Below are positions 9,458-22,657 of a DNA stretch of 49,514 nt, piece after piece. The stretch lies in the NCBI GenBank assembly GCA_022842465.1, contig JALHPN010000033.1:1-49514 (forward strand), written 5' to 3'. Under the pieces are notes generated by a model that ran no database searches, was not told the DNA's origin, and was given only the letters and a program-made list of their open reading frames with translations. The position numbers and the translations under genes were made by a program. This stretch comes from Polyangiaceae bacterium. Its GTDB lineage: Bacteria; Myxococcota_A; Polyangia; Polyangiales; Polyangiaceae. Positions within the stretch are counted from its first letter, which is position 1; the number at the start of each line of letters is the position of its first letter.

Positions 9458-12400
9458 CTAACAGGGATCGACGCCGGGCGCGAACATCGACGCGAACCTC
9501 CGCGGACGCTTCACGCCCTCGGTCTCGAGCGTGCGCTCGGCCTCGCGCGCGAGCTCTCCGTCGCCAGCGAGGAGCTTCGCCGCGCACCCGTAATGCAAGG
9601 TGCCCTGGGCCTCGAAGACCGTGAGCGCCTCGCGGGCGAGCTCACCGGAGGAGCCCCCTCGCGCCTCGGCGAGCTGCGCGCGGAGGAGGAGGGCGAAGCC
9701 GCGGGCGACCGGGAACGTCTCGTCGTCGAGAGCGCGCGCGCTCCGCTCCACCTGGGCGAGGAGGTCCGAGGCAGCCGTCCGCCCGCCCCAGGTCGCGAGG
9801 GCGAGCGCCGCCTTCCCGTGCGCGTTCAGGAGACGTACGCGGAGCGTCGTCGATCGGAGGAGGAACGCGCTCCGGAAGCGAGGCTCGGCCGAGACCGCCA
9901 TCGCGAGCGCGTGGGCGGCGTCCTTCTCGTAGAGCGCGAGGTCGATCTCGTTCAGGACCTTCCACGCGTGCTGCACCAAGAACCGGCCCTTCGACCAGCG
10001 CTTCTCGACGACGTCGAGGTCGGCGTGAGCGCCCACCGTGTCGTCCTTCGCGACGTGGAGGAACCAGCCGACTTGCACCCGGACGAGCACCTCGCCGTAG
10101 AGGTCTCCACGCCCCCGCGTGTCGTCGAGGAGCGTCGGCACGCGCCGCTCGAGGTCCTTGACGCGTCCGAGCATGAAGAGCGAGAAGCACGCGAAGAAGG
10201 CGGCGTTGTCGAGCTCCCACGTGACGTTGACGCACTTCTCGCGGAGCTCGGCGTAGGCCGCGTCGCACGTCTCTACCGCCGCGCGGAACTCGCCGAGGAG
10301 CGACTGCGCGGCCCCGCGCATGAGGACCGTGAGCCCGCGCGCCTGGGCGTCGCCGGTACGGGCGGCGAGCGTGATGCCCCGGGTCATCAGGCGCTCGACG
10401 GCGCTCGCGGGCGCGCCCTCGGCCGCGCGGTAGGCCCCCTCGAGCGCGATGCCCATCGCGATGCGGACCGGGTCGCCCGCGGCGAGCGCGAGGAGCAAGA
10501 ACCGCTTGTGGAAGTCGGCGCCGCGGAAGGGGTCGATGATGCCGAGCCCGCGCGCGAGGCTGAAGCAGGTGTCGATGCGGACGAGCTCGTCCCGTGAGAT
10601 CTGGTCCGCGCTCCGCTCGCGGAAGCCGAGCCCGCGGAGGCGCAGGTAGAGCCGCCGGAAGAGCAGCGAGAGCACCGTGCGGAGGCGGCTCTCCCGCGCG
10701 CGCATCCCCATGGCGGAGAGGATGTCCTCGATGACCTCGAGCCCGCGGTCGAGGTGGCCGCTGAAGAGGAGCTGCTCTGCGGCTCGCCGTCGGTACTCGA
10801 GCGCGTCGGAGCCGGTGCACGTCTCGGCGACGGTGAGGAAGTGAGCGGCGGCCTCGTGGCCGCGCCCCGCGCAGGCGAGGGCCTCGGCGAGGCCTCGCAC
10901 GAGGTCTCCGCTCGAGCGTCCCAGCTCGGTCTCGAGCTCGACCGCCATCGCGTACATGCGTGCGGCGCGGTCGAACGCGAGGGCACGGGTCGCGCGCTCC
11001 GCCGCCTTCTGCGCGTAGCTCGAGGCGAGCTCGCGGTCCCCCGCGGCGCTCGAGTGGACCGCCAGGGCCTCGGCGTCGAGGTCGCCGGCGCTCGCGAGCG
11101 CCCCCGCGAGCGCCTTGTGGCGCGCCGCGAGCTCCTCGGGCGCGAGCGACGCGACGACGACCTCCCGGATCCGGTCGTGGTAGACCTCGACCTCGTCCCG
11201 CGCGTCGCTCGGCCGCGAGCGCACGAGGGACTCGCGACGGAGGGCGGAGAGCGTGGCGTCGCGGTCGGCGGCCACCTCGGCGGCCTGGGCCGCGACGGCG
11301 AGCGCGAGCGGCCGACCCGACACCGCGAGGACCTCGAGCAGGCGGCGGGCGTCGGCGGGCAGGGCGAGGACACGCAGGCGGACCGCCTCGGAGAGGCCGA
11401 TCTTCTCCCCGTCTCGGCCGAGCGCGGCGAGCTGACGGAGGAAGAGCGGGCTCCCGCAGGACTCCCGCGCGAGATCCTCGGCGAGGACGTCGCCACCGTC
11501 CGGTCCGACGAGGAGCTCGGCGAGCTTCTGCGCGGCGCGCGGCGAGAGCTCGGAGACCGGCACCTCGCAGAGCTCGACGCCTTCGCCGTGCGCCGCCTTG
11601 CTGGAGAGCGCCTGCACGAGGGGAGAGGAGGCGTCCTCGCTCCGGTACGCGGCGATGAAGAGGAGGGACGGCGCAGCCGGACCGCGGAGGAGCGAGAGGA
11701 GGAGGGGCTCGCTGTCGGCGTCTCCCCACTGGAGGTCGTCGACGTAGAGGACGAGCGGGCTGCGGTCGCCGAGCCGCTGGAGGAGCTCGCGGAGCGCCTC
11801 GAACGCCCGACGGCGCTCCTGCACGACGTCGACGACGCCGCGCGTCTTCCTCCCGGAGGCCGAGCGGAGCTGGAGAAACACCGGAAAGAGCTTCGCGAGG
11901 AGCGGCAGATCCCGGGGGAGAATCGCCGCCTGGTCGACCTCCGGCAGACGTACGAGATACCTGCAGAGTGCATCCGCGAGGGAGTCGATCGCCTTGTAAG
12001 GCACCGCCTCGCGCTCATAGCAGCGCCCCTCCAGCACCACCGTCTCGGGCCGCTCGCGGCGGACGACGTCGAGGAAGTGGCGCACGAGCGTGCTCTTGCC
12101 CATCCCGCTCGGGCCGTGCACGAGGGCGAGGACCGTCTTGCCGGTCTCCGCCTCGCGGAGCGCCTCGTCCAGCGCCCAGAGGTGGGCCTCGCGGCCGACG
12201 ACCGCGTTCGCGGCCCGGCTGCTCCTCGCGGCGAGACCGCCCTGCTGCGGGTCGTCGAGCTCCACCGCCTCCGACGGGAGGGCCTCCCGGAGCCGCTCGA
12301 CGAAGGCGCTGCCCACCGGCCGTTCCTCCGGCGCGCGCGCGAGCATGGCCATGGTCAGCTCGGAGAGCGCGGGGGGGACGCCGCGGACCAGGTCGCTCGG

Positions 12401-13141
12401 TGACGCGGCATCTCCGACCTGCTTCTGGAGGAGCACGTCGTAGGGATCTCCGTCGTACGGCAGGCGTCCGGTGAGCACCTGGTAGAGCATCACCCCGACC
12501 GCGTACCAGTCCGAGGGATGGGCGACGGGCATCCCGAGCGCCTGCTCCGGTGACATGTACGCGGGCGTCCCGACGACCCGCCCTCTCAGCGTCTCGGCGA
12601 CGCCGTCTCGACCGACCTCGGTCACGAGGCCGAAGTCGAGGAGGACGACGCGACCTCGACGTGTGACGAGCACGTTCGAGGGCTTGATGTCGCGGTGGAG
12701 CATGCCGGCGGCGTGGAGCGCCATGAGGCCCGACGCGAGCTGCTCGAACGTCGCCCGTACGCGACCGAGGTCTGCGACCGTGAGCGGGCGGCGCGAGGGA
12801 ACCGGCTCCTCGTCCGGCGTGGTCTGTGCCGGCCGGACGAAGGCGAGGAGGTCGATCCCGTCGACGAGCTCCATCGTGAAGAACCACTCGTCGCCGACGG
12901 TGAGGAGGTCGCGGAACTCGACGAGGTTCGGATGGCCGAGGTCCGAGAGCGCGCGGAACTCCCGCTTGAACCGCGCGATCATCTCGGCGTCGCCCTGCTT
13001 CAGCCACTTGAGCGCGACCCGCGCGCCGCGGTCGCGATCCTCCACGGCCCAGACGACGCCGAAGCCGCCGGAGCCGAGGTAGTCCCGTACCTCGAAGCGC
13101 CCCGTCTCGGCGAGCGCGGAAGGCAGGCGGATCTCCGTCAC
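9458..13141 (-). CDS. Ser/Thr protein kinase-AAA ATPase-helical repeat fusion (copy 2)
   Basis: A paralogue of the downstream neighbour, 1227 residues, with the same domain order: kinase (Gly loop GSGGFGVV; Lys45; HRDIKPSN with His149 and Asp151; DFG 169-171), AAA_16 ATPase (Walker A GPSGMGKS, Lys349; YVDDLQW) and a long helical repeat region. It lacks the Pro/Ala insert of copy 1 before the HRD loop, which explains most of the size difference. I placed the start at GTG 13141 because residues from there (TEIRLPSALAETGRFEV) align with the first residues of copy 1; the frame stays open 66 codons further, but that part overlaps the divergent gene. It is the first gene of the pair. Confidence 0.91.
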   Translation of the reverse strand: MTEIRLPSALAETGRFEVRDYLGSGGFGVVWAVEDRDRGARVALKWLKQGDAEMIARFKREFRALSDLGHPNLVEFRDLLTVGDEWFFTMELVDGIDLLAFVRPAQTTPDEEPVPSRRPLTVADLGRVRATFEQLASGLMALHAAGMLHRDIKPSNVLVTRRGRVVLLDFGLVTEVGRDGVAETLRGRVVGTPAYMSPEQALGMPVAHPSDWYAVGVMLYQVLTGRLPYDGDPYDVLLQKQVGDAASPSDLVRGVPPALSELTMAMLARAPEERPVGSAFVERLREALPSEAVELDDPQQGGLAARSSRAANAVVGREAHLWALDEALREAETGKTVLALVHGPSGMGKSTLVRHFLDVVRRERPETVVLEGRCYEREAVPYKAIDSLADALCRYLVRLPEVDQAAILPRDLPLLAKLFPVFLQLRSASGRKTRGVVDVVQERRRAFEALRELLQRLGDRSPLVLYVDDLQWGDADSEPLLLSLLRGPAAPSLLFIAAYRSEDASSPLVQALSSKAAHGEGVELCEVPVSELSPRAAQKLAELLVGPDGGDVLAEDLARESCGSPLFLRQLAALGRDGEKIGLSEAVRLRVLALPADARRLLEVLAVSGRPLALAVAAQAAEVAADRDATLSALRRESLVRSRPSDARDEVEVYHDRIREVVVASLAPEELAARHKALAGALASAGDLDAEALAVHSSAAGDRELASSYAQKAAERATRALAFDRAARMYAMAVELETELGRSSGDLVRGLAEALACAGRGHEAAAHFLTVAETCTGSDALEYRRRAAEQLLFSGHLDRGLEVIEDILSAMGMRARESRLRTVLSLLFRRLYLRLRGLGFRERSADQISRDELVRIDTCFSLARGLGIIDPFRGADFHKRFLLLALAAGDPVRIAMGIALEGAYRAAEGAPASAVERLMTRGITLAARTGDAQARGLTVLMRGAAQSLLGEFRAAVETCDAAYAELREKCVNVTWELDNAAFFACFSLFMLGRVKDLERRVPTLLDDTRGRGDLYGEVLVRVQVGWFLHVAKDDTVGAHADLDVVEKRWSKGRFLVQHAWKVLNEIDLALYEKDAAHALAMAVSAEPRFRSAFLLRSTTLRVRLLNAHGKAALALATWGGRTAASDLLAQVERSARALDDETFPVARGFALLLRAQLAEARGGSSGELAREALTVFEAQGTLHYGCAAKLLAGDGELAREAERTLETEGVKRPRRFASMFAPGVDPC

Positions 13142-13187
13142 GACCCACGTCGATACCAGACTTCCGAAACGCGAGGAAAATGGCACG

Positions 13188-13685
13188 ATGGCCTCTGTCA
13201 TGGACGTCGACAAGAAGGCGCTCGTCGCCGCGCTCCGCGAGCGGATCGAGGCGGAGATCGCCGAGGCGACCCGCCTCGCGAAGGACGCCGCCGACGCCGC
13301 GACCCACGAGGAGAACAAGCCCGAGGGGGACAAGGACATGCGCTCGACGGAGGCGTCCTACATCGCCCGCGGGCAAGCGGAGCGGGTCCGGACGCTCGAG
13401 AGCGCGCTCGTCGCCCTCGCGTCGATGCCGCTCAAGCGATTCGGAGCGGGTGACGTCATCCAGGCCTCCGCGCTCGTGACGGTCGCGAGCGGCACGACGC
13501 GCGAGCGCTACCTCCTCGTGAGCGCCGCAGGTGGGGTGAAGGTCTCTGCCGCGGGCGTCGAGGTGCTGACGCTGGCCGTCGCGAGCCCGCTCGGCAAGGC
13601 GCTCCTCGGCCTCGCCGCGGGGGAGGAGGCCGAGGTCACGACGCCGCGCGGCCCGAAGACCTACGAGGTCGTCTCGGTCACCTGA
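13188..13685 (+). CDS. GreA/GreB C-terminal-domain protein
   Basis: A 165-residue protein. Residues about 1-85 form a charged helical segment (KALVAALRERIEAEIAEATR ... GQAERVRTLESALV), as in the Gre N-terminal coiled coil. The C-terminal half has the Gre C-terminal signature ASPLGKALLGLAAGEEAEV followed by TPRGPKTYEVVSV. It is therefore a RNA polymerase secondary-channel-type factor, GreA/GreB-like, but the coiled-coil tip acidic pair that GreA uses for transcript cleavage is not obvious (the tip region is HEENKPEGDKD). It may be a regulator rather than a cleavage factor. Start ATG 13188 or ATG 13200. It shares a 46-nt divergent intergenic region with the kinase gene, and its end overlaps the convergent sensor kinase by 25 nt. 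Confidence 0.82.
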   Translation: MASVMDVDKKALVAALRERIEAEIAEATRLAKDAADAATHEENKPEGDKDMRSTEASYIARGQAERVRTLESALVALASMPLKRFGAGDVIQASALVTVASGTTRERYLLVSAAGGVKVSAAGVEVLTLAVASPLGKALLGLAAGEEAEVTTPRGPKTYEVVSVT

Positions 13686-16600
13686 TCGGTGAGGATCTTC
13701 GCGACGACGGCGAGGAGCTCCGTCGGATCGACAGGCTTCGCGATGTGCGTCGCGAACCCGGACGCGAGGATGCGCGCCTTGTCCTCCGGCCTCGCGTAGG
13801 CGGTCAGCGCGACGGCCGGGACGGGGCGGGGGCGACCGCGCAAGTGCGCGACGAGGGCGAAGCCGTCCTGTCCCGGCATCGCGATGTCGCTGAGCACGAG
13901 CGCGGGTTCCGCCTCCCCCGCGATGCGCAGGGCTTCGTCCACCGAGCCGGCCGTCTTCACCTCCGCGCCGACCCCTTCGAGCACCATCGCGATGAGCTCG
14001 CGCGCGTCGTCGTCGTCGTCCACGACGAGCACGAGCCGGCCTGCGAGGCTGGCGAAGACGGGCGGGACGGACGGGCGGCTCGCGGGTCTCTCGGCGGGCT
14101 CGGTGTGGAGCGGGAGCGTCACGGTGAACGTCGCGCCGCGCCCGGCGCCGGGGCTCGCGGCGGAGATCGTTCCGCCGTGGAGCTCCACGATGTGGCGCGC
14201 GATGGCTAGCCCGAGCCCGAGCCCGCCGAACGAGCGCGTCGAGGAGCTGTCGGCTTGCCGGAAGCGTTCGAACACGTGCGGGAGGAACTCGAGCGCGATC
14301 CCGCGACCGGTGTCCTCGACCTCGAGCTCGATGTCCTCGTCCCTAGCGCGGACGGTCGCCGTCACGGTGCCGCCCGCGTCGCTGAACTTGACCGCGTTCG
14401 AGAGGAGGTTCCACGCCACCTGGCGCAGCCGCTCGGGATCGCCGAGCTGGGGCGAGGGTGCCCCGTCGGTCGCGATGTCGAGGGTGACCCGCTTCGCGTC
14501 GGCCGATGGCCTCACGACGTCGGCCGCCTCGCGGACGATCGCCGCGAGGTCCACGGGCCGTGGCTCGATCCTCAGCTTGCCGGACACGATGCGGGAGACG
14601 TCGAGCACGTCGTCGATGATCTTCGCCTGGGCGCGCGCGTTGCGCCGGATGACGTCGAGCCCCTTCGCGAGGAAGACCTGGTCGCCGAGGCGGTCGCCGT
14701 GGAGGAGCGCCGACCAGCCGACGATGGCGTTGAGAGGCGTCCTGAGCTCGTGGCTCACGGTGGCGAGAAAGTCGTCCTTGATCCGGCTCGCCTCCTCGGC
14801 GCGCCGCGCGGCCTCCTTGGTCTCCTCGTGGAGCCGCGCCTGTGCGACGGCGGTCGCGGCGCGCGCGCCGATCTCCTGGGCGAGGGCGAGGTCGTCGGGG
14901 ACCTCGTGCGAGCGGCGCGAGCGACCGTGGCAGAACGTCAGCGCGCCCAGCAGGCGTCCGCGCGCGCGGAGCGGCACGGTGAGCATCGAGCAGAGCTCGA
15001 GCTTCTCCAGGACGGCGAGGTGCTCGGGGCCGCCGGCCATCCGCTCGCGGAACGCGCGGTCGATGCGCGTATGAGCGGCGGCCTCTCCCGTCGAGAGCGC
15101 GCAGAGGTTCACGTCCTCCCGCTCCTGACGCATCCACGCGGACGCGTCGAGCAGGGCCTGCACCTCGGCGTCGTCGTGGGCGAGCGCGAGGCGCCGGACG
15201 CGGTCTCCCTCCACGACGTCGAGGATGGCGAAGTCGCCGAGCGCGGGAACGGCGACCGCGACGATGTGGCGGAGCGTCGCCTCGTAGTCGGTCGCCTGCG
15301 AGAACGCGTCCCCCGCGCGCGCGAGGACGGCGAGCCGCTCGCCTGCGCGCTGCTCGCGCCCGAAGAGTGCCGCGTTGGCGACGGCGAGGCTCGCGCGGCG
15401 GCCGATCTCGTCGGCGAGCTGGAGGTCGGCCTCGCCGTACTCGTGCTCCGACTCGGAGGTCGCGAACGTCACGAGCCCGACGACCTCGCCCGCGACGAGG
15501 AGAGGGGTGAGGATGCCCGACGTGAGGCGCACCGAGACGAGGGCCTGGTAGTGGTCCTCGTCCTTCGCCGCCGCGCGGAGCATCGCCTCGGTGAGGCGCG
15601 GGACGAGGACGCTCCGTTTCGTCGAGAGCGCCTGCTTTTGCAGCTGCGACTCGCCGAAGCGCGTCGGGTAGCGGCGGGAGATCTCGGCGGCGAGGACGAG
15701 CCTCGCCGGATCGACGTGGTGGAGCGCCACGCGCGTCGCCTTGCCGTCCTGCAGGAGGTCGACGGCGCACCAGTCGGCGAACGCCGGCACGACCACGCGC
15801 GTGAGCGTCGCCAGCGTCTCCTGGTGGTCGAGCGACCCCGACAGGAGCTCGCCGACCGACGCCAGCAGGCGAAGGCGCTCGTTGGAGCGGCGCTCCGCGT
15901 CGAGCGACCGCGCTCGGCCGAGGGCCTGGGCGGCGTGGCCGCACAACGTCTCGATGAAGGCCTTCTCGTCCGCGTCGAAGTGATGCTCGCCGCGGAACCC
16001 GAAGCTGACGAGCCCGACCTTGCGTCCCTCGACGACGAGCCAGAGCGCCGCGAAGGCATGCAGCCGCCCCGCCTCCTCCGCCTTCTTCACGAGCTCCGGA
16101 TCGAGCGTTCGGTACTCCTCGGCGTTGCTCACCCAGAGCCTACCGTTGCCCCGGGCGAGGTAGCGGGCGGCGGGGAGGTCGTCGGCTGCGAGCCGGCGCC
16201 AGCGATCGAGATAGTCGTCCGGGACACCCGAGCTCGAGAGCACCTGCAAGGTCTTGCCGTCGGGCTCGAGCGCCCACACGACGACCGTGTCGGCGGAGAC
16301 GGCCGCGCGCCCGGCGTCGCACACGACGCGTGCGACGTCGGCGGCGCCTTGCGCCTCGACGAGGCGCGCGGTGACCGCCTGCATCCGTTGCATGACGAGC
16401 GCGCCGGTGCGCTCGGCGTCCAGGACGGCGGCGTTCCCGAGGGCGGCTGCGGCCCGGCGCGCGAGCTCCTCGGCGGTCGACACGTCGTCTTCGGTGAAGC
16501 GACGGCCCGACTCCGCCTGGAGGAAGGTGAGGACGCCGACGGCGCGGCCGCGAACGACGAGGGGGACCGACACGGACGAGCAAAAGCCTGCGAGCATGTC

Positions 16601-17305
16601 GTCGGAGATCGCCGCCGACCACTGCGTCCGTCGCGTCCGACTCGCGGCGGCGAGCGCGGAGGGGTGGTCCGCGCGCAAGGGCGGCCAGAGATCGTGTGCC
16701 TGCTGCACGCGCGCCTCGTCCGCGTGGGCGATCGCGGCAGGCGAGAGCGAACCGTCGTCGCCGGCGAAGTGGACGACGGCCCAGTCGGCGAAGGCCGGGA
16801 CGGCCACGTCGACGACGGCGCGCGCGGCGGTCTCGGCGTCGAGGCAGGAGGCGAGGCGCGCGCTCGCCTCGGCGAGGTAACGCTGCCTGGCCTCGCTCCT
16901 CTTCTGATCGTCGATGTCGGTGGCGGTCGCGATCCGACGGAGGACGCTGCCGTCGGCGTCGCGGACGGCGACGCTGCGGATCAGGTGCCACCGGTACACG
17001 CCGTCGTGGCGGAGGTAGCGCGCCTCGAGCTCCCAGGCGTCGGCCATGTCCGCCGCGATCGCGCGGAGGGCCTCGTGCTCGTCGGGGTGGATGCTCGCCA
17101 TCCAGTCGAGCGTGCGCGGGTCCCCGACGGCGCGGCCGGTGTACTCCGACCAGCGGCGGTTCACGAAGTCCGCACCCTTCTCGTCGCGCGTCCACGCGAG
17201 GACGGGGAGCGCGTCGAGGATCGCGCGCTCGGACCCGACCGCGCGCTCCGAGCTCTCCAGACCGGAGGGCTGACCGTCGGGCGCGAGCGGCGCGGAGGCG
17301 GACAT
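13661..17305 (-). CDS. Hybrid sensor histidine kinase (PAS, four GAF, HisKA, HATPase, REC)
   Basis: A soluble hybrid histidine kinase of 1214 residues. In order: PAS (about 28-135), four GAF-like modules (about 145-295, 300-465, 475-650 and 660-830, each with the FADWxxVD or similar GAF start), HisKA with phospho-acceptor His852 in SHELRTPLNAIVGW, HATPase_c with N box (NLLSNAVKF), DTGRGI and GGLGLGLAI, then a receiver domain with Asp1140 in LSDIAMPGQDGF and the conserved Lys in HIAKPVD. No membrane segments are seen, so it senses a cytoplasmic cue through GAF domains. No response regulator gene is adjacent, so the partner is encoded elsewhere or the REC is terminal. It is divergent from the CLC gene. 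Confidence 0.93.
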   Translation of the reverse strand: MSASAPLAPDGQPSGLESSERAVGSERAILDALPVLAWTRDEKGADFVNRRWSEYTGRAVGDPRTLDWMASIHPDEHEALRAIAADMADAWELEARYLRHDGVYRWHLIRSVAVRDADGSVLRRIATATDIDDQKRSEARQRYLAEASARLASCLDAETAARAVVDVAVPAFADWAVVHFAGDDGSLSPAAIAHADEARVQQAHDLWPPLRADHPSALAAASRTRRTQWSAAISDDMLAGFCSSVSVPLVVRGRAVGVLTFLQAESGRRFTEDDVSTAEELARRAAAALGNAAVLDAERTGALVMQRMQAVTARLVEAQGAADVARVVCDAGRAAVSADTVVVWALEPDGKTLQVLSSSGVPDDYLDRWRRLAADDLPAARYLARGNGRLWVSNAEEYRTLDPELVKKAEEAGRLHAFAALWLVVEGRKVGLVSFGFRGEHHFDADEKAFIETLCGHAAQALGRARSLDAERRSNERLRLLASVGELLSGSLDHQETLATLTRVVVPAFADWCAVDLLQDGKATRVALHHVDPARLVLAAEISRRYPTRFGESQLQKQALSTKRSVLVPRLTEAMLRAAAKDEDHYQALVSVRLTSGILTPLLVAGEVVGLVTFATSESEHEYGEADLQLADEIGRRASLAVANAALFGREQRAGERLAVLARAGDAFSQATDYEATLRHIVAVAVPALGDFAILDVVEGDRVRRLALAHDDAEVQALLDASAWMRQEREDVNLCALSTGEAAAHTRIDRAFRERMAGGPEHLAVLEKLELCSMLTVPLRARGRLLGALTFCHGRSRRSHEVPDDLALAQEIGARAATAVAQARLHEETKEAARRAEEASRIKDDFLATVSHELRTPLNAIVGWSALLHGDRLGDQVFLAKGLDVIRRNARAQAKIIDDVLDVSRIVSGKLRIEPRPVDLAAIVREAADVVRPSADAKRVTLDIATDGAPSPQLGDPERLRQVAWNLLSNAVKFSDAGGTVTATVRARDEDIELEVEDTGRGIALEFLPHVFERFRQADSSSTRSFGGLGLGLAIARHIVELHGGTISAASPGAGRGATFTVTLPLHTEPAERPASRPSVPPVFASLAGRLVLVVDDDDDARELIAMVLEGVGAEVKTAGSVDEALRIAGEAEPALVLSDIAMPGQDGFALVAHLRGRPRPVPAVALTAYARPEDKARILASGFATHIAKPVDPTELLAVVAKILTDQVTETTS

Positions 17306-17376
17306 CGTCGTGTGATTCTATCACCGGGGTCCGTACCAGCTTCGCGGCGACGGACCGCAGTTGCCCTGGGCGGGCG

Positions 17377-18693
17377 ATGACCGGCTACGCTGCAGGCGTG
17401 GAGGAGGTCCCCCGGGGTTCGTGGCCGCGCGCGCGCACCATCGGGCAGTGGCTCGTCGTCGGCGCCCTCGTCGGGATCGCGTGCGGCGTCGCCTCCGCCG
17501 TCTTCCTCCTCCTCCTCGATCAGGCGACGGCGTTCCGCACCGCGCACGAGTCGATCGTCTTCGCGCTCCCCGTCGCCGGCCTCGCCCTCGGCCTCGTCTA
17601 CCAGCGCTGGGGCGCGCCGATCCGCGGCGGCAGTAACCTCGTCCTCGACACCCTCCACGAGGGATCCGCGCAGATCCCTCTCCGGATGGCGCCCATGGTG
17701 CTCCTCGGCACGCTCGCGACCCATGTGTTCGGGGGGAGCGCGGGGCGCGAGGGCACGGCGGTGCAGATGGGCGCGAGCCTCGCCGACGCGTTCGCGCACA
17801 AGCTCGGCCTCGGCCGAGAGGTCCGGAGGCAGATGCTCTGCGCGGGGATCGCGGGCGGCTTCGGCTCGGTGTTCGGCACGCCCGTCGCCGGCGCGGTCTT
17901 CGGGCTCGAGGTCGTCACGATCGGTCGCTTCGAGATCACGGCGCTCGTGCCCGCGCTGGTCGCCTCCCTCGTCGGCGACGCCGTCACGCAGCGGCTCGGC
18001 GTCACCCACACCCCGTACCCGACGGTGGCGTACGTCCCTCTCGATCTCGTGCTCGCGCTCGAGCTCGGGCTGTTCGGTCTCTGCATGGCCCTCGCGACGG
18101 TCGCGTTCGTCGAGCTCACCCATCGCGGGAAGAAGCTCCTCGAGGCGCACGTGCCGTCCCTCCCGATCCGCATGTTCCTCGGCGGCCTCGTGGTCGTCGT
18201 CCTCTGGCGCGCCTCCGGGACCAGCGACTACCTCGGCCTCGGCGTCCCCACGATCGTGCGCGCGTTCGCGGATCCGTCGCTCCCCACCGCCGCCTTCGCG
18301 TGGAAGCTCGTCTTCACCTCCGTGACGCTCGCGGCGGGGTTCCTCGGCGGCGAGGTGACGCCCCTCTTCTTCGTGGGCGCGACGCTCGGGAGCGTTCTGG
18401 CTCGCGCGCTCGGCGTGCCGATCGAGCTCGGGGCCGGCGTCGGCCTCGCCGCCGTCTTCGGCGCCGCCGCGAACACGCCGGTCGCGCTCTCGATCATGGC
18501 GGTCGAGGTGCTCGGCGTGAACGTCCTCCCGCACGTCGTCATCGTGACGGGCATCGCGTTCCTCCTCAGCGGCCATCGGGGCATCTACCCGTCCCAGCGC
18601 GTCTGGCGGCGGAAGGGAGGCGGGCGCGTCCGCGGCGTCGTCGCGCTCCGCGATCTCGGTCCGCCGGACGGACGCGCTCCTCCCTCTTCCTGA
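17377..18693 (+). CDS. CLC family antiporter, fluoride-type (CLC-F) clade likely
   Basis: A polytopic membrane protein of 438 residues with the CLC fold. The gating glutamate is in GGSAGREGTAVQMGAS (Glu125), and the third anion-site loop is GGEVTPLFFVGATLG. Canonical chloride CLCs have GREGP, and their first loop reads GSGIP. Here these are GREGT and GGSNLVLDTLHEG (Gly85 onward), which from memory is the pattern of the CLC-F fluoride/H+ antiporters. The fluoride assignment is therefore inference; chloride transport is the alternative. Start ATG 17377 or GTG 17398. No fluoride riboswitch is apparent in the 71-nt leader. Confidence 0.83.
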   Translation: MTGYAAGVEEVPRGSWPRARTIGQWLVVGALVGIACGVASAVFLLLLDQATAFRTAHESIVFALPVAGLALGLVYQRWGAPIRGGSNLVLDTLHEGSAQIPLRMAPMVLLGTLATHVFGGSAGREGTAVQMGASLADAFAHKLGLGREVRRQMLCAGIAGGFGSVFGTPVAGAVFGLEVVTIGRFEITALVPALVASLVGDAVTQRLGVTHTPYPTVAYVPLDLVLALELGLFGLCMALATVAFVELTHRGKKLLEAHVPSLPIRMFLGGLVVVVLWRASGTSDYLGLGVPTIVRAFADPSLPTAAFAWKLVFTSVTLAAGFLGGEVTPLFFVGATLGSVLARALGVPIELGAGVGLAAVFGAAANTPVALSIMAVEVLGVNVLPHVVIVTGIAFLLSGHRGIYPSQRVWRRKGGGRVRGVVALRDLGPPDGRAPPSS

Positions 18694-18768
18694 CGCGGGC
18701 GGACGGGCGGAGATCCCGTGGGAAGACTCCGCTTCTCACGGTGTCGTCATGGAGGCATGCTGCGCGCC

Positions 18769-22650
<3,882 letters not shown>

Positions 22651-22657
22651 CCGCGCG

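Noticed and set aside
7967..10597. A plus-strand open frame of 876 codons
   Set aside because: Spans two minus-strand kinase genes in antisense; composition typical of high-GC shadow frames.
16696..17376. Upstream extension of the CLC antiporter frame
   Set aside because: Arg-rich and antisense to the sensor kinase; the transporter's own N-terminus begins at ATG 17377 or GTG 17398.
17306..17376. A fluoride (crcB) riboswitch before the CLC gene
   Set aside because: The 71-nt leader does not show the conserved crcB core segments.
14255..17380. A plus-strand open frame of 1041 codons
   Set aside because: Shadow of the hybrid histidine kinase; Arg/Gly/Glu-rich with no domain pattern.
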